Positions 47,312 to 57,094 of a DNA stretch of 64,000 nucleotides are shown here, one piece after another. The notes below the pieces were generated by a model. It was not told the DNA's origin. It searched no databases and saw only the letters and a program-made list of their open reading frames with translations. The stretch's first letter is position 1; each line of letters opens with the position of its first letter. A program made the translations under genes and the position numbers. This DNA is from Flavobacterium hydrocarbonoxydans (GTDB lineage Bacteria > Bacteroidota > Bacteroidia > Flavobacteriales > Flavobacteriaceae), in the NCBI RefSeq assembly GCF_009789235.1, contig NZ_WSTB01000001.1, positions 682,001 to 746,000 on the forward strand. Reading direction: 5' to 3'.

Positions 47312-48019
47312 CTACTTAATCCCTCCAAAAGCACCAAAACACATGTTTTTATGCAAAATTTCAACACTAGTAAAACCTACTTTTTTCATTAAACCCAATT
47401 GGTAGTTTATAGACCTTGGCGTATCTTCTTTTTCAACATAATCCAATACTTTTTGGCGGTACTCTGCCCCTCCAATTCCCTCTAAATAATCTCCATAACG
47501 CTGCCAGGTGTACTCGTTTAATAACTCCGAATCCTGCGTAATCAAGTCAGAAATCATAAAACATCCTCCTGGTTTTAACAACTTAAATATTTTAGCAAAA
47601 GTCGTTTCCCAATCCTGATCATCACGCAAATGATGCAAAACTGCTCCAGCCAAAATAATATCAAAATGATTTTCTGGCAATTCAACTTCCCGGATATCAC
47701 CTTGCTTCACCTCTACCCTTCCGTTTGTTTCTGCCGAAACTCTTTCTAAAGCTCTGTCCAACATTGGCAAACTCAAATCGACCAAAGTGCAATTCAAATT
47801 CGGTACTTTCGAAAGCATTTTCAACGTATAATTTCCTGCTCCACAACCAATATCCAAAACATTTTGGGCATTTGGAACAATTCGTTTACATGATTCTGTA
47901 ATTAATTCTAACGAAATGGTAGCATCAATGGTAGCGACCTGTCCCGTTTCTAAATTCGAGAATCTTTCGACATCATGGTCAAAACGTTCTCTGATTTCTT
48001 CAATAGTTGATTTTTTCAT
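47312..48019 (-). CDS. Class I SAM-dependent methyltransferase
   Basis: A 235-residue cytoplasmic methyltransferase. SAM-binding motif I is VLDIGCGAGNYTLKML (from about residue 60), motif II acidic residue in CTLVDLSLPML, and motif IV LAGAVLHHL followed by LLKPGGCFMISDL. The rest gives no clue to substrate. Start MKKSTIEEIRERFDHDVERFSNLE resembles tRNA or small-molecule methyltransferases of the Methyltransf_25 group. It is divergent from a LysR regulator at 48238 that probably controls it. A possible -7 box TAGTTTTG on its strand is at 48168-48175, which would put the repeat at 48041-48154 in its leader. Confidence 0.9.
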   Translation of the reverse strand: MKKSTIEEIRERFDHDVERFSNLETGQVATIDATISLELITESCKRIVPNAQNVLDIGCGAGNYTLKMLSKVPNLNCTLVDLSLPMLDRALERVSAETNGRVEVKQGDIREVELPENHFDIILAGAVLHHLRDDQDWETTFAKIFKLLKPGGCFMISDLITQDSELLNEYTWQRYGDYLEGIGGAEYRQKVLDYVEKEDTPRSINYQLGLMKKVGFTSVEILHKNMCFGAFGGIK

Positions 48020-48040
48020 AGTTTCTGTTATTTTAATTTT

Positions 48041-48154
48041 TCACGCAGATTTGGCAGATTTAAGCAGGTCAGAAATGATTTCACTTTTCATTAGGAGTAT
48101 TCTAAAATAAAAAATCTGCGCTAATCTGCTTAAATCCATTTTAAATCTGCGTGA
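48041..48154. repeat. Intergenic palindrome of the CACGCAGATTT type
   Basis: TCACGCAGATTTGGCAGATTTAAGCAG and a matching complement (CTGCTTAAATCC...AAATCTGCGTGA) bracket about 60 bases between the divergent methyltransferase and LysR genes. Confidence 0.75.
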
Positions 48155-48237
48155 AATTATTTTTTATCAAAACTAGCATTTTGATATATACTTCAAAAAG
48201 ACTTATTTTGTCAATTATTAATACTTAATAGGTATTT

Positions 48238-49116
48238 ATGGAATTGCGTCATCTGAAATATTTTTTGGCTGTAGCCGAAGAATTAAATTTTACAAAAGCG
48301 GCGGAGAAACTATTTATTTCGCAACCACCTTTAAGCCGCCAAATCATTGAACTCGAAGAAGAAATTCAGGCTCGCTTATTCATTAGAAATAATAAAAAAG
48401 TCGAACTGACAGAAGCCGGAAAATATTTCAAAAAAGAAGTTAAAGAGCTATTTCTGAACCTAGAAAGCGTTACTTTAAAAACAAAAAAAATTGCAGAGAA
48501 TGTTTCGGGCGAATTTAGAATCGCCTATATCAGTTCGATATATTCGGCAGCCATTTCAGAATTGATACAGTTTTTGAAAGCGCAATTTCCTTATGTCAAT
48601 TTCAAACTTTTTGAAATATCGACATCCAAACAAATTTCGGCTTTAGAACAAGGAAAAATAGATTTAGGAATAGTCCGTTCACCCATAAAATCGCCTAAAA
48701 TTAAATCGCAATTGTGGTTTCAGGACGGATTTTCGGTGGTTTTCAACAAACACCAGATAAGCATAAATTCAGAAAAAGATATTTTAAAATTAAAAGACGA
48801 AACTTTTGTATTTTTCAATAAAGATTATGCGCCGCATTATCATGAAGTTTTACTGGAACTTTGTGCTTTTTATGGCTTTACGCCAAAAGTCGTTCACGAA
48901 TCCAATAATATCAATTCGATTGTGCAATTAGTCAAAAATGGCTTAGGGATTTCAATTGTTCCTTCTACTATTTCCAAAAACAACCAGGACTCAGCACTAG
49001 GATTTATCGAGTTAAAAGAAGTCAATCTCTTAACCGATGTTTCTCTAATCAGCTTAAAAGAAGACCATTCGGAAATCACAAAAACTGCAATTGATTTTTT
49101 ATTGAAAAAAGAATAG
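48238..49116 (+). CDS. LysR-family transcriptional regulator
   Basis: A 292-residue regulator. The winged helix-turn-helix occupies residues 1-60 (MELRHLKYFLAVAEELNFTKAAEKLFISQPPLSRQIIELEEEI). A linker helix leads to a type 2 periplasmic-binding-like effector domain (about 88-290, EFRIAYISSIYSA, QGKIDLGIVR, VKNGLGISIVPS). It is divergent from the methyltransferase gene, the normal layout for a LysR target. Effector unknown. Confidence 0.94.
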   Translation: MELRHLKYFLAVAEELNFTKAAEKLFISQPPLSRQIIELEEEIQARLFIRNNKKVELTEAGKYFKKEVKELFLNLESVTLKTKKIAENVSGEFRIAYISSIYSAAISELIQFLKAQFPYVNFKLFEISTSKQISALEQGKIDLGIVRSPIKSPKIKSQLWFQDGFSVVFNKHQISINSEKDILKLKDETFVFFNKDYAPHYHEVLLELCAFYGFTPKVVHESNNINSIVQLVKNGLGISIVPSTISKNNQDSALGFIELKEVNLLTDVSLISLKEDHSEITKTAIDFLLKKE

Positions 49117-49187
49117 CCACGAATTCACGAATTTATTTTTTAGTTTGCGTATAGATTTAAAAATAAAAATTCGTGAATTCGTGGCTA
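49114..49187. repeat. Palindrome of the GAATTCGTGGC family
   Basis: Arms TAGCCACGAATTCACGAATTT and their near-perfect complement, about 27 bp long, with a 20-base loop. It overlaps the LysR stop codon. The same arm sequence forms the outer layer of the repeat at 47050-47299. Confidence 0.8.
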
Positions 49188-49282
49188 AAAAACCTTACAA
49201 TTTATCACAACTTATTTTATACTTAAAAGCGAACTTTTAAATATCTTAGCAAATTATAATTCCCGTTAAAAAAATCAAGAAA

Positions 49283-50554
49283 ATGTCTGAGCAATCTTCT
49301 ATTCAATGCCCAAGTTGCGGAACACCAATCGATGTAAATGATGTCTTAAAACACCAGTTAGAAGATAGTATCCGTAAAGAATTTCAACAAAAAGCTACTA
49401 TTCAATCCAGAGAATTAGAGCTTAAGAACGAACAATTGGAGAAGGCAAAAGCCGAATTTGAAGCCAAAAAAAAGCAGGAAAACGAACTTTTTGCAGAACG
49501 TTTGGAGCGTGAGAAAAAAGCAGCTGAAAAAGAAATTACCGAAAAACTTAAAAATAAACTCGAAGAAGAAAACAAAGACCGTTTGACTTCGATGGAAAAA
49601 GAACTAACCGAGAAATCTGAGAAAATCCGTGAATTAAATAAAATGGAAGGCGAAATTGCCAAACTTCAGCGTGAAAAACTGGAGATGAAAGATGCGATTC
49701 AGGCTGAAGCCGAAAAGCAGCTTAACGCTACATTGATTCTCGAACGTGACAAAATCAGAAAACAGGAAGACGATAAAAATGAGTTGAAATTTAAGGAATT
49801 GCAAAAACAACTCGAAGAACAAAAAAAGCTAACCGAAGAGATGAAACGCAAGCAAGAACAGGGTTCTATGCAATTGCAGGGTGAAGTAATGGAATTGGCA
49901 ATCGAAGAATGGCTAGCCAATAATTTTCCGCTTGACAGTATCGATGAAGTAAAAAAAGGAGCCAATGGAGCCGATTGTCTTCAAATAGTAAACACCCGCG
50001 AATTGCAAAATTGCGGTTCTATTTATTACGAAAGCAAACGTACCAAAGCGTTTCAGCCCGCCTGGATTGAGAAATTCAAAAATGATATCCGAACCAAAAA
50101 AGCCAATATTGGTGTTTTAGTTACCGAAGTGATGCCTGCCGGAATGGAACGTTTAGGCATGCGAGACGGCATCTGGATTTGTACCTATGAAGAGTTTAAA
50201 GGTTTAAGTGCTGTATTGCGCCAATCGCTAATTCAGGTAAGTCAGGCTGTTCAGGCACAGGAAAACAAAGGCGATAAAATGGCGATGCTATATGATTTCC
50301 TGACCAGCAATGAATTCCGTTTGCAGATTGAAGGCATTGTAGAAGGTTTTACACAAATGCAAAATGATTTGGATTCAGAGAAAAGAGCGATGCAGCGTAT
50401 CTGGAAACAACGTGAAAAACAAATCGAAAAAGTAGTCAATAACACGCTCGGAATGTACGGTTCTATTCGTGGCATTGCTGGAAATGCCGTTCAGACGGTT
50501 AGAGCTTTAGAACTTGATTTTGTTCCCGAAGACACTACTGAAGAACTGGAATAA
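49283..50554 (+). CDS. DUF2130 protein (coiled-coil, PD-(D/E)XK-like)
   Basis: A 423-residue cytoplasmic protein. A zinc-ribbon-like CPSCGTPI lies near residues 8-15. Residues 25-200 are a long charged coiled coil. The conserved DUF2130 domain (about 195-400) shows GEVMELAIEEWLANNFPLDSIDEVKKGANGADCLQ and IYYESKRTKAFQPAWIEKFKNDI, resembling a restriction-endonuclease-like core with Glu...Asp...ExK. The family is RmuC-like in layout; its role is unknown. It ends 55 bases before the GH20 gene. Confidence 0.88.
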   Translation: MSEQSSIQCPSCGTPIDVNDVLKHQLEDSIRKEFQQKATIQSRELELKNEQLEKAKAEFEAKKKQENELFAERLEREKKAAEKEITEKLKNKLEEENKDRLTSMEKELTEKSEKIRELNKMEGEIAKLQREKLEMKDAIQAEAEKQLNATLILERDKIRKQEDDKNELKFKELQKQLEEQKKLTEEMKRKQEQGSMQLQGEVMELAIEEWLANNFPLDSIDEVKKGANGADCLQIVNTRELQNCGSIYYESKRTKAFQPAWIEKFKNDIRTKKANIGVLVTEVMPAGMERLGMRDGIWICTYEEFKGLSAVLRQSLIQVSQAVQAQENKGDKMAMLYDFLTSNEFRLQIEGIVEGFTQMQNDLDSEKRAMQRIWKQREKQIEKVVNNTLGMYGSIRGIAGNAVQTVRALELDFVPEDTTEELE

Positions 50555-50609
50555 TACGATATTTAAAAAACTTTACAATTACTATTCCCTAACCACCAAT
50601 TCACTAACC

Positions 50610-52523
50610 ATGAAAAAAATAAATCAATTTTTCCTTTGTTTTTTATTTTCGGCTGGAGCTTTTGCTCAATCCGACATTAATAAAACAAGTATTTCTATTA
50701 TTCCTCAACCTGTATCGGTTACAGAGAAGGCAGGAAGTTTTAAATTACCAGAAAACATTTCAGTTTATGCAAATGATGCAAATGCCTTAAAGCAGTCTGT
50801 GGATGTTTTTTCGGAAAAAATTACAACCGCAACCGGAAAAAAAATAACACTTTCTAAAAGCGATGGCAAATCGACTGTAAAATTTGTTTTAAACAGTTCG
50901 AATGAAGCCCAATTAGGTAATGAAGGCTATAAAATTTCAGTAAATAACAATCAAATAACTGTTTCTGCCAATACACCACAAGGTGTTTTTTATGGTGTCC
51001 AAACTTTATTTCAGTTATTTCCAGCCGAAATCGAAGGCAAAGAAATTGCTAAAAATATAACTTGGGAAATTCCAAATATAGAAATTACCGATTACCCAAA
51101 ATTAGCATGGAGAGGTTTGATGTTCGATGTTTCCCGTCATTTTTTTACTAAAGATGAAGTCAAGAAATACATTGACAATATGGTACGCTACAAATACAAT
51201 ATTCTGCATTGGCACTTAACCGATGATGAAGGTTGGCGAATCGAAATTAAAGGTTTACCAAAACTGACAGAAATTGGTGCCTGGAACGTAAAAAGAACCG
51301 GGAATTTCGGAAATTTTATTCCGACAACACCAGACGAACCACGTAATTACGGAGGATATTATACTCAGGAAGACATTAAAGAAATTGTACAATATGCCAA
51401 AGAGCGTTTCGTAAATATTATGCCCGAAATTGATGTTCCAGGCCATAGTTTAGCGGCAATTGCATCGTATCCTGAACTTTCGTGCACTGCTGATGCCGTA
51501 AATTATAAAGTTCGTTCCGGCGAACAAATAATGGACTGGAGTCACGGAGCTCCGCCACTTGCCTTAGTCGATAACAGCCTTTGTCCGGCTAGCGAAAAAG
51601 TATATGCTTTTCTGGATACTGTCATCACACAAGTTGCCGCTCTTTTCCCTTTTGAATACATCCACATGGGTGGTGATGAAGCGGCACATAATTTTTGGGA
51701 AAAAGACGAAAAAATTAAACAGTTAATGAAACAGGAAGGTTTAAAAACCATTCCGCAGGTGCAAGCTTATTTTGAAAAGCGTGTGGAGCAAATCGTAGTT
51801 TCAAAAGGCAAAAAATTCATGGGTTGGGACGAAATTTTAGAAGGCGGTGTTACTCCATCAGCTTCTGTTATGAGCTGGAGAGGCATGAAACACGGCATCA
51901 AAGCTTCTAACGAAAAGCACAATGTGGTTATGTCACCAACAGATTTTGCCTATTTTGATTATATGCAGGGAGATGAAGCTACAGAGCCTAAAATTTATGC
52001 TTCGTTACGATTGAATAAAGTATATCAATTTGAACCCGTTCCAGCCGAAGCTAATGCAAATTATATTTTAGGCGGACAGGCCAATTTATGGACAGAACAG
52101 GTCTATAATTTCCGTCAGGTAGAATATATGACCTGGCCAAGAGGTTTTGCTATGTCTGAATCGCTTTGGAGCCCTTCGGCAAAGAAAAACTGGAATAATT
52201 TTATCAGTCGTACCGAAGATCACTTCAAACGTCTTGAACTGGCTGAAATCAAATATTCACCAGCAATGTACGACCCTATTATTACCGTAAAATCAAATGC
52301 AAATAAAGAATTAATCGTAACTCTTACACCTGAAATTGAAGGATTGGACCTATATTATAGTTTTGACAATTCTGGTCCGGATAACTTTTATCCTAAATAT
52401 ACTGCTGAGCTAACTGTTCCGAAAGATGCGAATATGCTGCGCGTGATTACCTATAAAGGCAAAAAAGTAATGGGCCGAATGATCAGTATTCCGGTTATAG
52501 ATCTTGCTAAACGAGTAAAATAA
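50610..52523 (+). CDS. GH20 beta-N-acetylhexosaminidase (second copy)
   Basis: A 637-residue exported enzyme. I use the ATG at 50610, which opens a signal peptide (to about residue 20, GAFAQ); the longer frame from 50514 overlaps the DUF2130 gene and adds 32 non-signal residues. GH20b domain about 25-150; barrel with AWRGLMFDVSRHFF, HWHLTDDEGWRIEI and Asp356-Glu357 in HMGGDEAAHNFW; C-terminal chitobiase-type beta domain with LDLYYSFDNSGPDN. It lacks the discoidin module of the GH20 at 16173. Located outside the N-glycan locus, it may serve chitin oligosaccharides or cell-wall sugars instead. Confidence 0.93.
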   Translation: MKKINQFFLCFLFSAGAFAQSDINKTSISIIPQPVSVTEKAGSFKLPENISVYANDANALKQSVDVFSEKITTATGKKITLSKSDGKSTVKFVLNSSNEAQLGNEGYKISVNNNQITVSANTPQGVFYGVQTLFQLFPAEIEGKEIAKNITWEIPNIEITDYPKLAWRGLMFDVSRHFFTKDEVKKYIDNMVRYKYNILHWHLTDDEGWRIEIKGLPKLTEIGAWNVKRTGNFGNFIPTTPDEPRNYGGYYTQEDIKEIVQYAKERFVNIMPEIDVPGHSLAAIASYPELSCTADAVNYKVRSGEQIMDWSHGAPPLALVDNSLCPASEKVYAFLDTVITQVAALFPFEYIHMGGDEAAHNFWEKDEKIKQLMKQEGLKTIPQVQAYFEKRVEQIVVSKGKKFMGWDEILEGGVTPSASVMSWRGMKHGIKASNEKHNVVMSPTDFAYFDYMQGDEATEPKIYASLRLNKVYQFEPVPAEANANYILGGQANLWTEQVYNFRQVEYMTWPRGFAMSESLWSPSAKKNWNNFISRTEDHFKRLELAEIKYSPAMYDPIITVKSNANKELIVTLTPEIEGLDLYYSFDNSGPDNFYPKYTAELTVPKDANMLRVITYKGKKVMGRMISIPVIDLAKRVK

Positions 52524-52538
52524 AGCTTCAATAAATAC

Positions 52539-52572
52539 AAAAGCCTCTCATTAAAAAACGAGAGGCTTTTTT
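52539..52572 (+). terminator. Terminator of the GH20 gene
   Basis: AAAAGCCTCTC / GAGAGGCTTTT hairpin with a T run, 16 bases after the GH20 stop codon. It converges with the META-domain gene. Confidence 0.88.
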
Positions 52573-52590
52573 ATACAATTGTTGTTTGTT

Positions 52591-53028
52591 TTATAAACCA
52601 TTAAAACTTAATGTATGCCCTGAATTGCCCGAAAGCATCAATTTATTATCAACAATTGTATATTGGGTTACATTTTTAAGTGCCGCTAAAAATTCACTTT
52701 CTTTGTTGGTTTGTGAACAGTACTTTGTCATTGGAATAACCATCGGAAAATGAAGTTGGTTTTTTTCCGAAATAAAATTACCTTCAACAATATTACATCC
52801 CCCGTAGCCTTTGAATGTTTTAGAAGTCACGTTGAATTCAATTCGGGGTAATTCTTTTTGAAAATCAGAAAGCATTACTTTTTTACCATTTAATTCTTCC
52901 AAAACCCAAACTCTGCTTAATTCTGTACTTGATTTTTCAGTTTTCCCAGTAACCGAATTTGTTTCATTTGTTGCCTTACAACTGTACAATAAAGATATTG
53001 TCACAACTAGCATTAAAATCTTTTTCAT
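52591..53028 (-). CDS. META-domain lipoprotein (HslJ-like)
   Basis: A 145-residue lipoprotein (lipobox LYSC near residue 16). The META domain shows WVLEELNGKKVMLSDFQKELPRIEFN, FKGYGGCNIVEGNF and a second Cys (KYCSQTNKE). Such proteins are linked to stress or novobiocin resistance in E. coli (HslJ), but function is not established here. A minus-strand -7 box TATTTTTG lies at 53062-53069. The adjacent gene encodes a clear paralogue. Confidence 0.88.
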   Translation of the reverse strand: MKKILMLVVTISLLYSCKATNETNSVTGKTEKSSTELSRVWVLEELNGKKVMLSDFQKELPRIEFNVTSKTFKGYGGCNIVEGNFISEKNQLHFPMVIPMTKYCSQTNKESEFLAALKNVTQYTIVDNKLMLSGNSGHTLSFNGL

Positions 53029-53115
53029 TTAAAATATTCTTTATTTATAAGTATTATGCTGCAAAAATAATATTTTAAAAATAAAAACATAAGAAAAATA
53101 CATTTATTTTTAAAC

Positions 53116-53877
53116 TCAGTCCACTTTTCTAAAAATCAAAAGTACGCCAGAAGGATTTGAAAGTGTCAATCTGTTATTTCCAATTTCATAAGAAGTACTG
53201 CTTTGAAGTGCTTTAAGATATTCATCTTCTTTATTTCCGGGAGCACAAGCCATTAAAGTTGAAATTACATTCGTAAATCGAAGCAGCTCTTTTTCACTAA
53301 AAATGCTTCCGCTAACGGAATTACAGCCTCCAAATCCCATAAATGTGTTCTCCGAAGCATTAATTTCTATTCTTGGCAATTCATTCTGAAAATCAGAAAT
53401 ACTGACTTTTTTTCCTTTTAATTCTTCCAAAACCCAAATATCATGCAAACGGTAATCGGTAATATAACTTCCGCAGCCCTGAATGATTTTAGTCTCTAAA
53501 TCGGAGCTGTTTTTAATTTCCATCTTTACGGTATAAGGAGCCACAACTCCTGACATAGAATCCTGACAATCATTTTGCATAATCGTAACAGAAACTTTAT
53601 TTGCAGCATTACTTAAGTGATATGTTTTTACATTAGCATCCATTGCTTTTTCAGGATCCGTAGTTTTAAACTCCAACAATTCCTTATTTTCTATCATCGA
53701 TGTAAATACGGTTTTATCTGCACCAATACGCAAAGACCAGAAAGGCTCATTTCCTGTTGCTTTAAAATAATACGGGAAATCTGCTTCAGTTTTTGGCGTT
53801 TCTAATGCAGCAGGAACAGCAGTTTTACAATTGGTCATCAAAACTAAAGCGCTAAAAAGGAAAAAAATATTTTTCAT
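53116..53877 (-). CDS. COG3650-like plus META-domain lipoprotein
   Basis: A 253-residue lipoprotein (lipobox MTNC near residue 17). Residues 30-130 resemble the COG3650 domain (YFKATGNEPFWSLRIG and DCQDSMSGVVAPYTVKM). Residues 145-250 are a META domain: WVLEELKGKKVSISDFQNELPRIEIN, FMGFGGCNSVSGS and MACAPGNKE. The META part is closely similar to the neighbouring 145-residue protein, indicating local duplication. A perfect -7 box TAAATTTG lies at 53895-53902 on its strand. Confidence 0.88.
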   Translation of the reverse strand: MKNIFFLFSALVLMTNCKTAVPAALETPKTEADFPYYFKATGNEPFWSLRIGADKTVFTSMIENKELLEFKTTDPEKAMDANVKTYHLSNAANKVSVTIMQNDCQDSMSGVVAPYTVKMEIKNSSDLETKIIQGCGSYITDYRLHDIWVLEELKGKKVSISDFQNELPRIEINASENTFMGFGGCNSVSGSIFSEKELLRFTNVISTLMACAPGNKEDEYLKALQSSTSYEIGNNRLTLSNPSGVLLIFRKVD

Positions 53878-54291
53878 AGGAAATTTGTTTACATCAAATT
53901 TAATGATTTAATCCAGCTAATCGAAATACTGAATTGCAGTATTTATAATTGTTAAGAAAAATTTAAATTATAAACCTTTTTTTAATATTGTAGTATTTTT
54001 AGCTATTTTTGAATTTTATCTAAATTTAACTATTACAATCACGGCTAACATCCATAAACGTTAAAAGTAACACACTAACCACCAAAACCTCATAAAATCA
54101 TTATGAATTTCACAAAACCAAATTATTGTACTTCAGCAAACCTTCATCAAAAGATAGTATTTCAATTTCTTTTTTAGCACCCACTATCCCATTTACTCAA
54201 AAACAAATCAGACAAAGTGTGTTTTATTTCTATTTCTAAAAAAATAGGATAGCATTATTATGCCTTTTTACCAAAAAACCAAAACCAATTA
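53878..54291. other. Non-coding divergent region before the TonB-type barrel gene
   Basis: About 414 AT-rich bases. I see the promoter of the META gene (53895-53902) but no clear plus-strand -7 box, operator, repeat or small gene. Confidence 0.5.
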
Positions 54292-57090
54292 ATGAGACAA
54301 TCCGTTCTATTACTATGTTGCTTTCTTTTTTTATCTAATGTTTTACAGGCCCAAAAAAAAGGCACTGTCAAAGGATTCGTAGGAGATACTATAAACAATT
54401 CTTCCTTAGCCGGAGCATCGATTTCTGTGTTAAGAGCACAAGATTCTATTTTAGTACAATTTACCCGGGCCAAAGAAAATGGGGCATTTGAGTTGAATAA
54501 CATTAAATCAGGAAAATTTATTTTACTGGTTTCGTATCCCAAGTATGCTGATTTTGTAGATCTGTTTGCTGTTGATTCTACACAATTAATGATCGATTAT
54601 GGCAAAATTAATTTGGAGGATAAAGGCCGATTATTATCTGAAGTAATCATAAAAGGCAATAGAGCTGCTATGAAAATCAAAGGAGATACGCTCGAATTTG
54701 ATCCAAAAGCTTTTAAAATAGCTCCTAATGCAAAAGTAGAAGATCTGATAAAACAATTCCCTGGAATACAAATTGATAAGGACGGTAAAATTACCGCTCA
54801 GGGCGAAACCGTAACCAAAGTTTTGGTTGATGGAGAAGAATTTTTTGGAGATGACCCTACTTTGGTTACAAAAAATCTACGTGCCGATATGGTTGATAAA
54901 GTACAATTGTATGACAAAAAAAGTGATCAGGCTGCTTTTACCGGAATAGATGACGGTCAGAAAACCAAAACGCTAAACGTTAAGCTTAAAGAAGATAAAA
55001 AAAATGGCTATTTTGGAAAAGCAGAACTCGGAGTTGGAACGGATGGCTTTTACAAAGGCCAAGCCATGTTTAATAAATTTTGGGGGAAGAAAAAATTAGC
55101 TGCTTATGGTATTTTAGGCAATACCGGACAAGTAGGATTAGGATGGGGCGATAAAGATAAATATGGAGCAAGCAATTTTCAGGTAACTGATGATGGTGGA
55201 ATTAATTTTACTGGTGGTGCAAATGACGAATTAGAAAGTTGGGATGGTCAGTTTAATGGTGAAGGAATTCCTGTTGCTCAAACCGGTGGTGTACATTTTG
55301 ATAATAAATGGAATAATGACAAGGAATCCATTAATGTAAATTATAAAATTGGTGACATCAAACTTTCTGGAACCCGTAATGATCTTAATCAGCAAAATTT
55401 AAGCTCCAGTAGCATTTACAATACTTCGGACAAGAGTTTTGAAAAAAACATGTTTAAAAACAAACTCGATGTAGCCTATGAAATTAAAATTGACACCACT
55501 CTCACCTTAAAATTAAATGTAGATGGCTTAATTAAAAACAGCAATACCAATGAAGGAGAAATGCAAAAAGGTACGGATGAAAATGGCAATCAATTGAATA
55601 ATCTGCAACAGACCTCTACCAACGAAGTCGATGATAAAACATTAAATATAAATACTTTATTAACCAAAAAACTTAAAAAAACAGGTCGTACAGTATCCTT
55701 AAATTTAAATCAGTCCAATACAAATAGTAAAAGTAATGGTTACCTAAATTCGAAAGCTGAATTTTTTTCAGTATCCGTAATCACGCCCGACAGCACCAAG
55801 GTCGTCGATCAAAATAAAGTCAATACTATTAGCAATACTGCTTTTAAATCAAATTTAACCTATACCGAACCCTTAACCAAAAGCCTGTCTTTACTATTAA
55901 ACTACGGTTTCAATATAAGTAACGGAAAAGCAGATCGCAGGTCTTTTAATCAATCTGCAAATGGTAATTATGACATTCTAGATCCTATCTTTAGTAATAA
56001 TTATGAATTAGATCAGACCATCAACCAGGTTGGGGCGATTTTCAATTATAAAAAGAATAAAACAGTTCTTTCTTTTGGTTCCAGGTTTAGTGGTGTAAAC
56101 TTCAAACAGTACGATGTTTATACAGACACTTATTTCAAGCAAAAATTTGTGAACTACATGCCTCAGCTAAACTATCAGTATAATTTTAAACAAAGAGAAT
56201 CATTGCGTTTTTCGTATAACGGAAACACTGATCAGCCTACATTAGAGCAAATACAGCCTATTAGAAACAATCAAAATCAATTGAATACGATTTTGGGTAA
56301 TCCTAATTTAGATCCTTCTTTTAGAAATAATTTTAGAGGTAGTTATTATTCCTACAAAGTGTTAACCAATCAATATTTTTCGATTAATGGATCGTATAAT
56401 TTTACCCTAAATCCAATAATAAGTAATGTGGTTACGAATGATAGAGGACAAAGTGTTTCTCAGTTTGTCAACCTAAATGACAAAGCCGCAACAAGTTTTT
56501 ATTTGAACAGTAATTTTGGCCGCACGATAAAAGCAATAGACATGACGGCAGGAATTGGTTTAAGCACCAATAAAAATGTAAACTACAATTACATCAATAC
56601 CAAACTCAATCAAACTAAAAATTCGAGTTACTCCCTAAATGCAAACTTATCGAAATATAAAGATAAAAAATACAATTTCAACACCAGTTTTGGGCCTACT
56701 TACAATGTGGCAAATGCGAGTATCAACGAAAATAGTAATAGTAATGGCTGGGGTTTTAATGGTAATTTCTGGACAAGTGTGGAATTACCCGGTAAGTTTG
56801 AAATTAGCAGCGATGGTAACTATCAATATAACGGAAAAACTGACGTGATTCCCGAAACTTTTGAACGTTTTATCTGGAATGCCACTATCACCAAAAAATT
56901 CTTAAAAACCGATAATTTAAGAGTTTCTATTACTGGAAGAGACCTTTTGAACCAGAATGTAGGATTTAATCGTTCGGCAAACAATGGAAATATCAACCAA
57001 AGTACTTATACCACTATCCAAAGATATTTTATGTTCTCGGTAAGCTGGGATTTCAGCAAAATGGGTGGAGGAGAAATTAAACCAAACTAA
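54292..57090 (+). CDS. Outer-membrane beta-barrel protein with carboxypeptidase-like domain (OMP_b-brl_3 type)
   Basis: A 932-residue TonB-receptor-like protein. Signal peptide to about residue 20 (LQAQ). A carboxypeptidase-like domain (22-110, GTVKGFVGDTINNSSLAGASISVLRA) is followed by a plug-like region (about 115-225, IKGDTLEFDPKAFKIAPNAKVEDLIKQFPGIQID, VLVDGEEFFGDDP) and a barrel with many Asn-rich strands. The signature KGDTLEF and lack of a standard TonB signature fit the OMP_b-brl_3 group, not classical siderophore or SusC transporters. It ends 4 bases before a GLPGLI gene, a common pairing in Flavobacteriia. Cargo unknown; peptides or metals are possible. Confidence 0.9.
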   Translation: MRQSVLLLCCFLFLSNVLQAQKKGTVKGFVGDTINNSSLAGASISVLRAQDSILVQFTRAKENGAFELNNIKSGKFILLVSYPKYADFVDLFAVDSTQLMIDYGKINLEDKGRLLSEVIIKGNRAAMKIKGDTLEFDPKAFKIAPNAKVEDLIKQFPGIQIDKDGKITAQGETVTKVLVDGEEFFGDDPTLVTKNLRADMVDKVQLYDKKSDQAAFTGIDDGQKTKTLNVKLKEDKKNGYFGKAELGVGTDGFYKGQAMFNKFWGKKKLAAYGILGNTGQVGLGWGDKDKYGASNFQVTDDGGINFTGGANDELESWDGQFNGEGIPVAQTGGVHFDNKWNNDKESINVNYKIGDIKLSGTRNDLNQQNLSSSSIYNTSDKSFEKNMFKNKLDVAYEIKIDTTLTLKLNVDGLIKNSNTNEGEMQKGTDENGNQLNNLQQTSTNEVDDKTLNINTLLTKKLKKTGRTVSLNLNQSNTNSKSNGYLNSKAEFFSVSVITPDSTKVVDQNKVNTISNTAFKSNLTYTEPLTKSLSLLLNYGFNISNGKADRRSFNQSANGNYDILDPIFSNNYELDQTINQVGAIFNYKKNKTVLSFGSRFSGVNFKQYDVYTDTYFKQKFVNYMPQLNYQYNFKQRESLRFSYNGNTDQPTLEQIQPIRNNQNQLNTILGNPNLDPSFRNNFRGSYYSYKVLTNQYFSINGSYNFTLNPIISNVVTNDRGQSVSQFVNLNDKAATSFYLNSNFGRTIKAIDMTAGIGLSTNKNVNYNYINTKLNQTKNSSYSLNANLSKYKDKKYNFNTSFGPTYNVANASINENSNSNGWGFNGNFWTSVELPGKFEISSDGNYQYNGKTDVIPETFERFIWNATITKKFLKTDNLRVSITGRDLLNQNVGFNRSANNGNINQSTYTTIQRYFMFSVSWDFSKMGGGEIKPN

Positions 57091-57094
57091 AACT

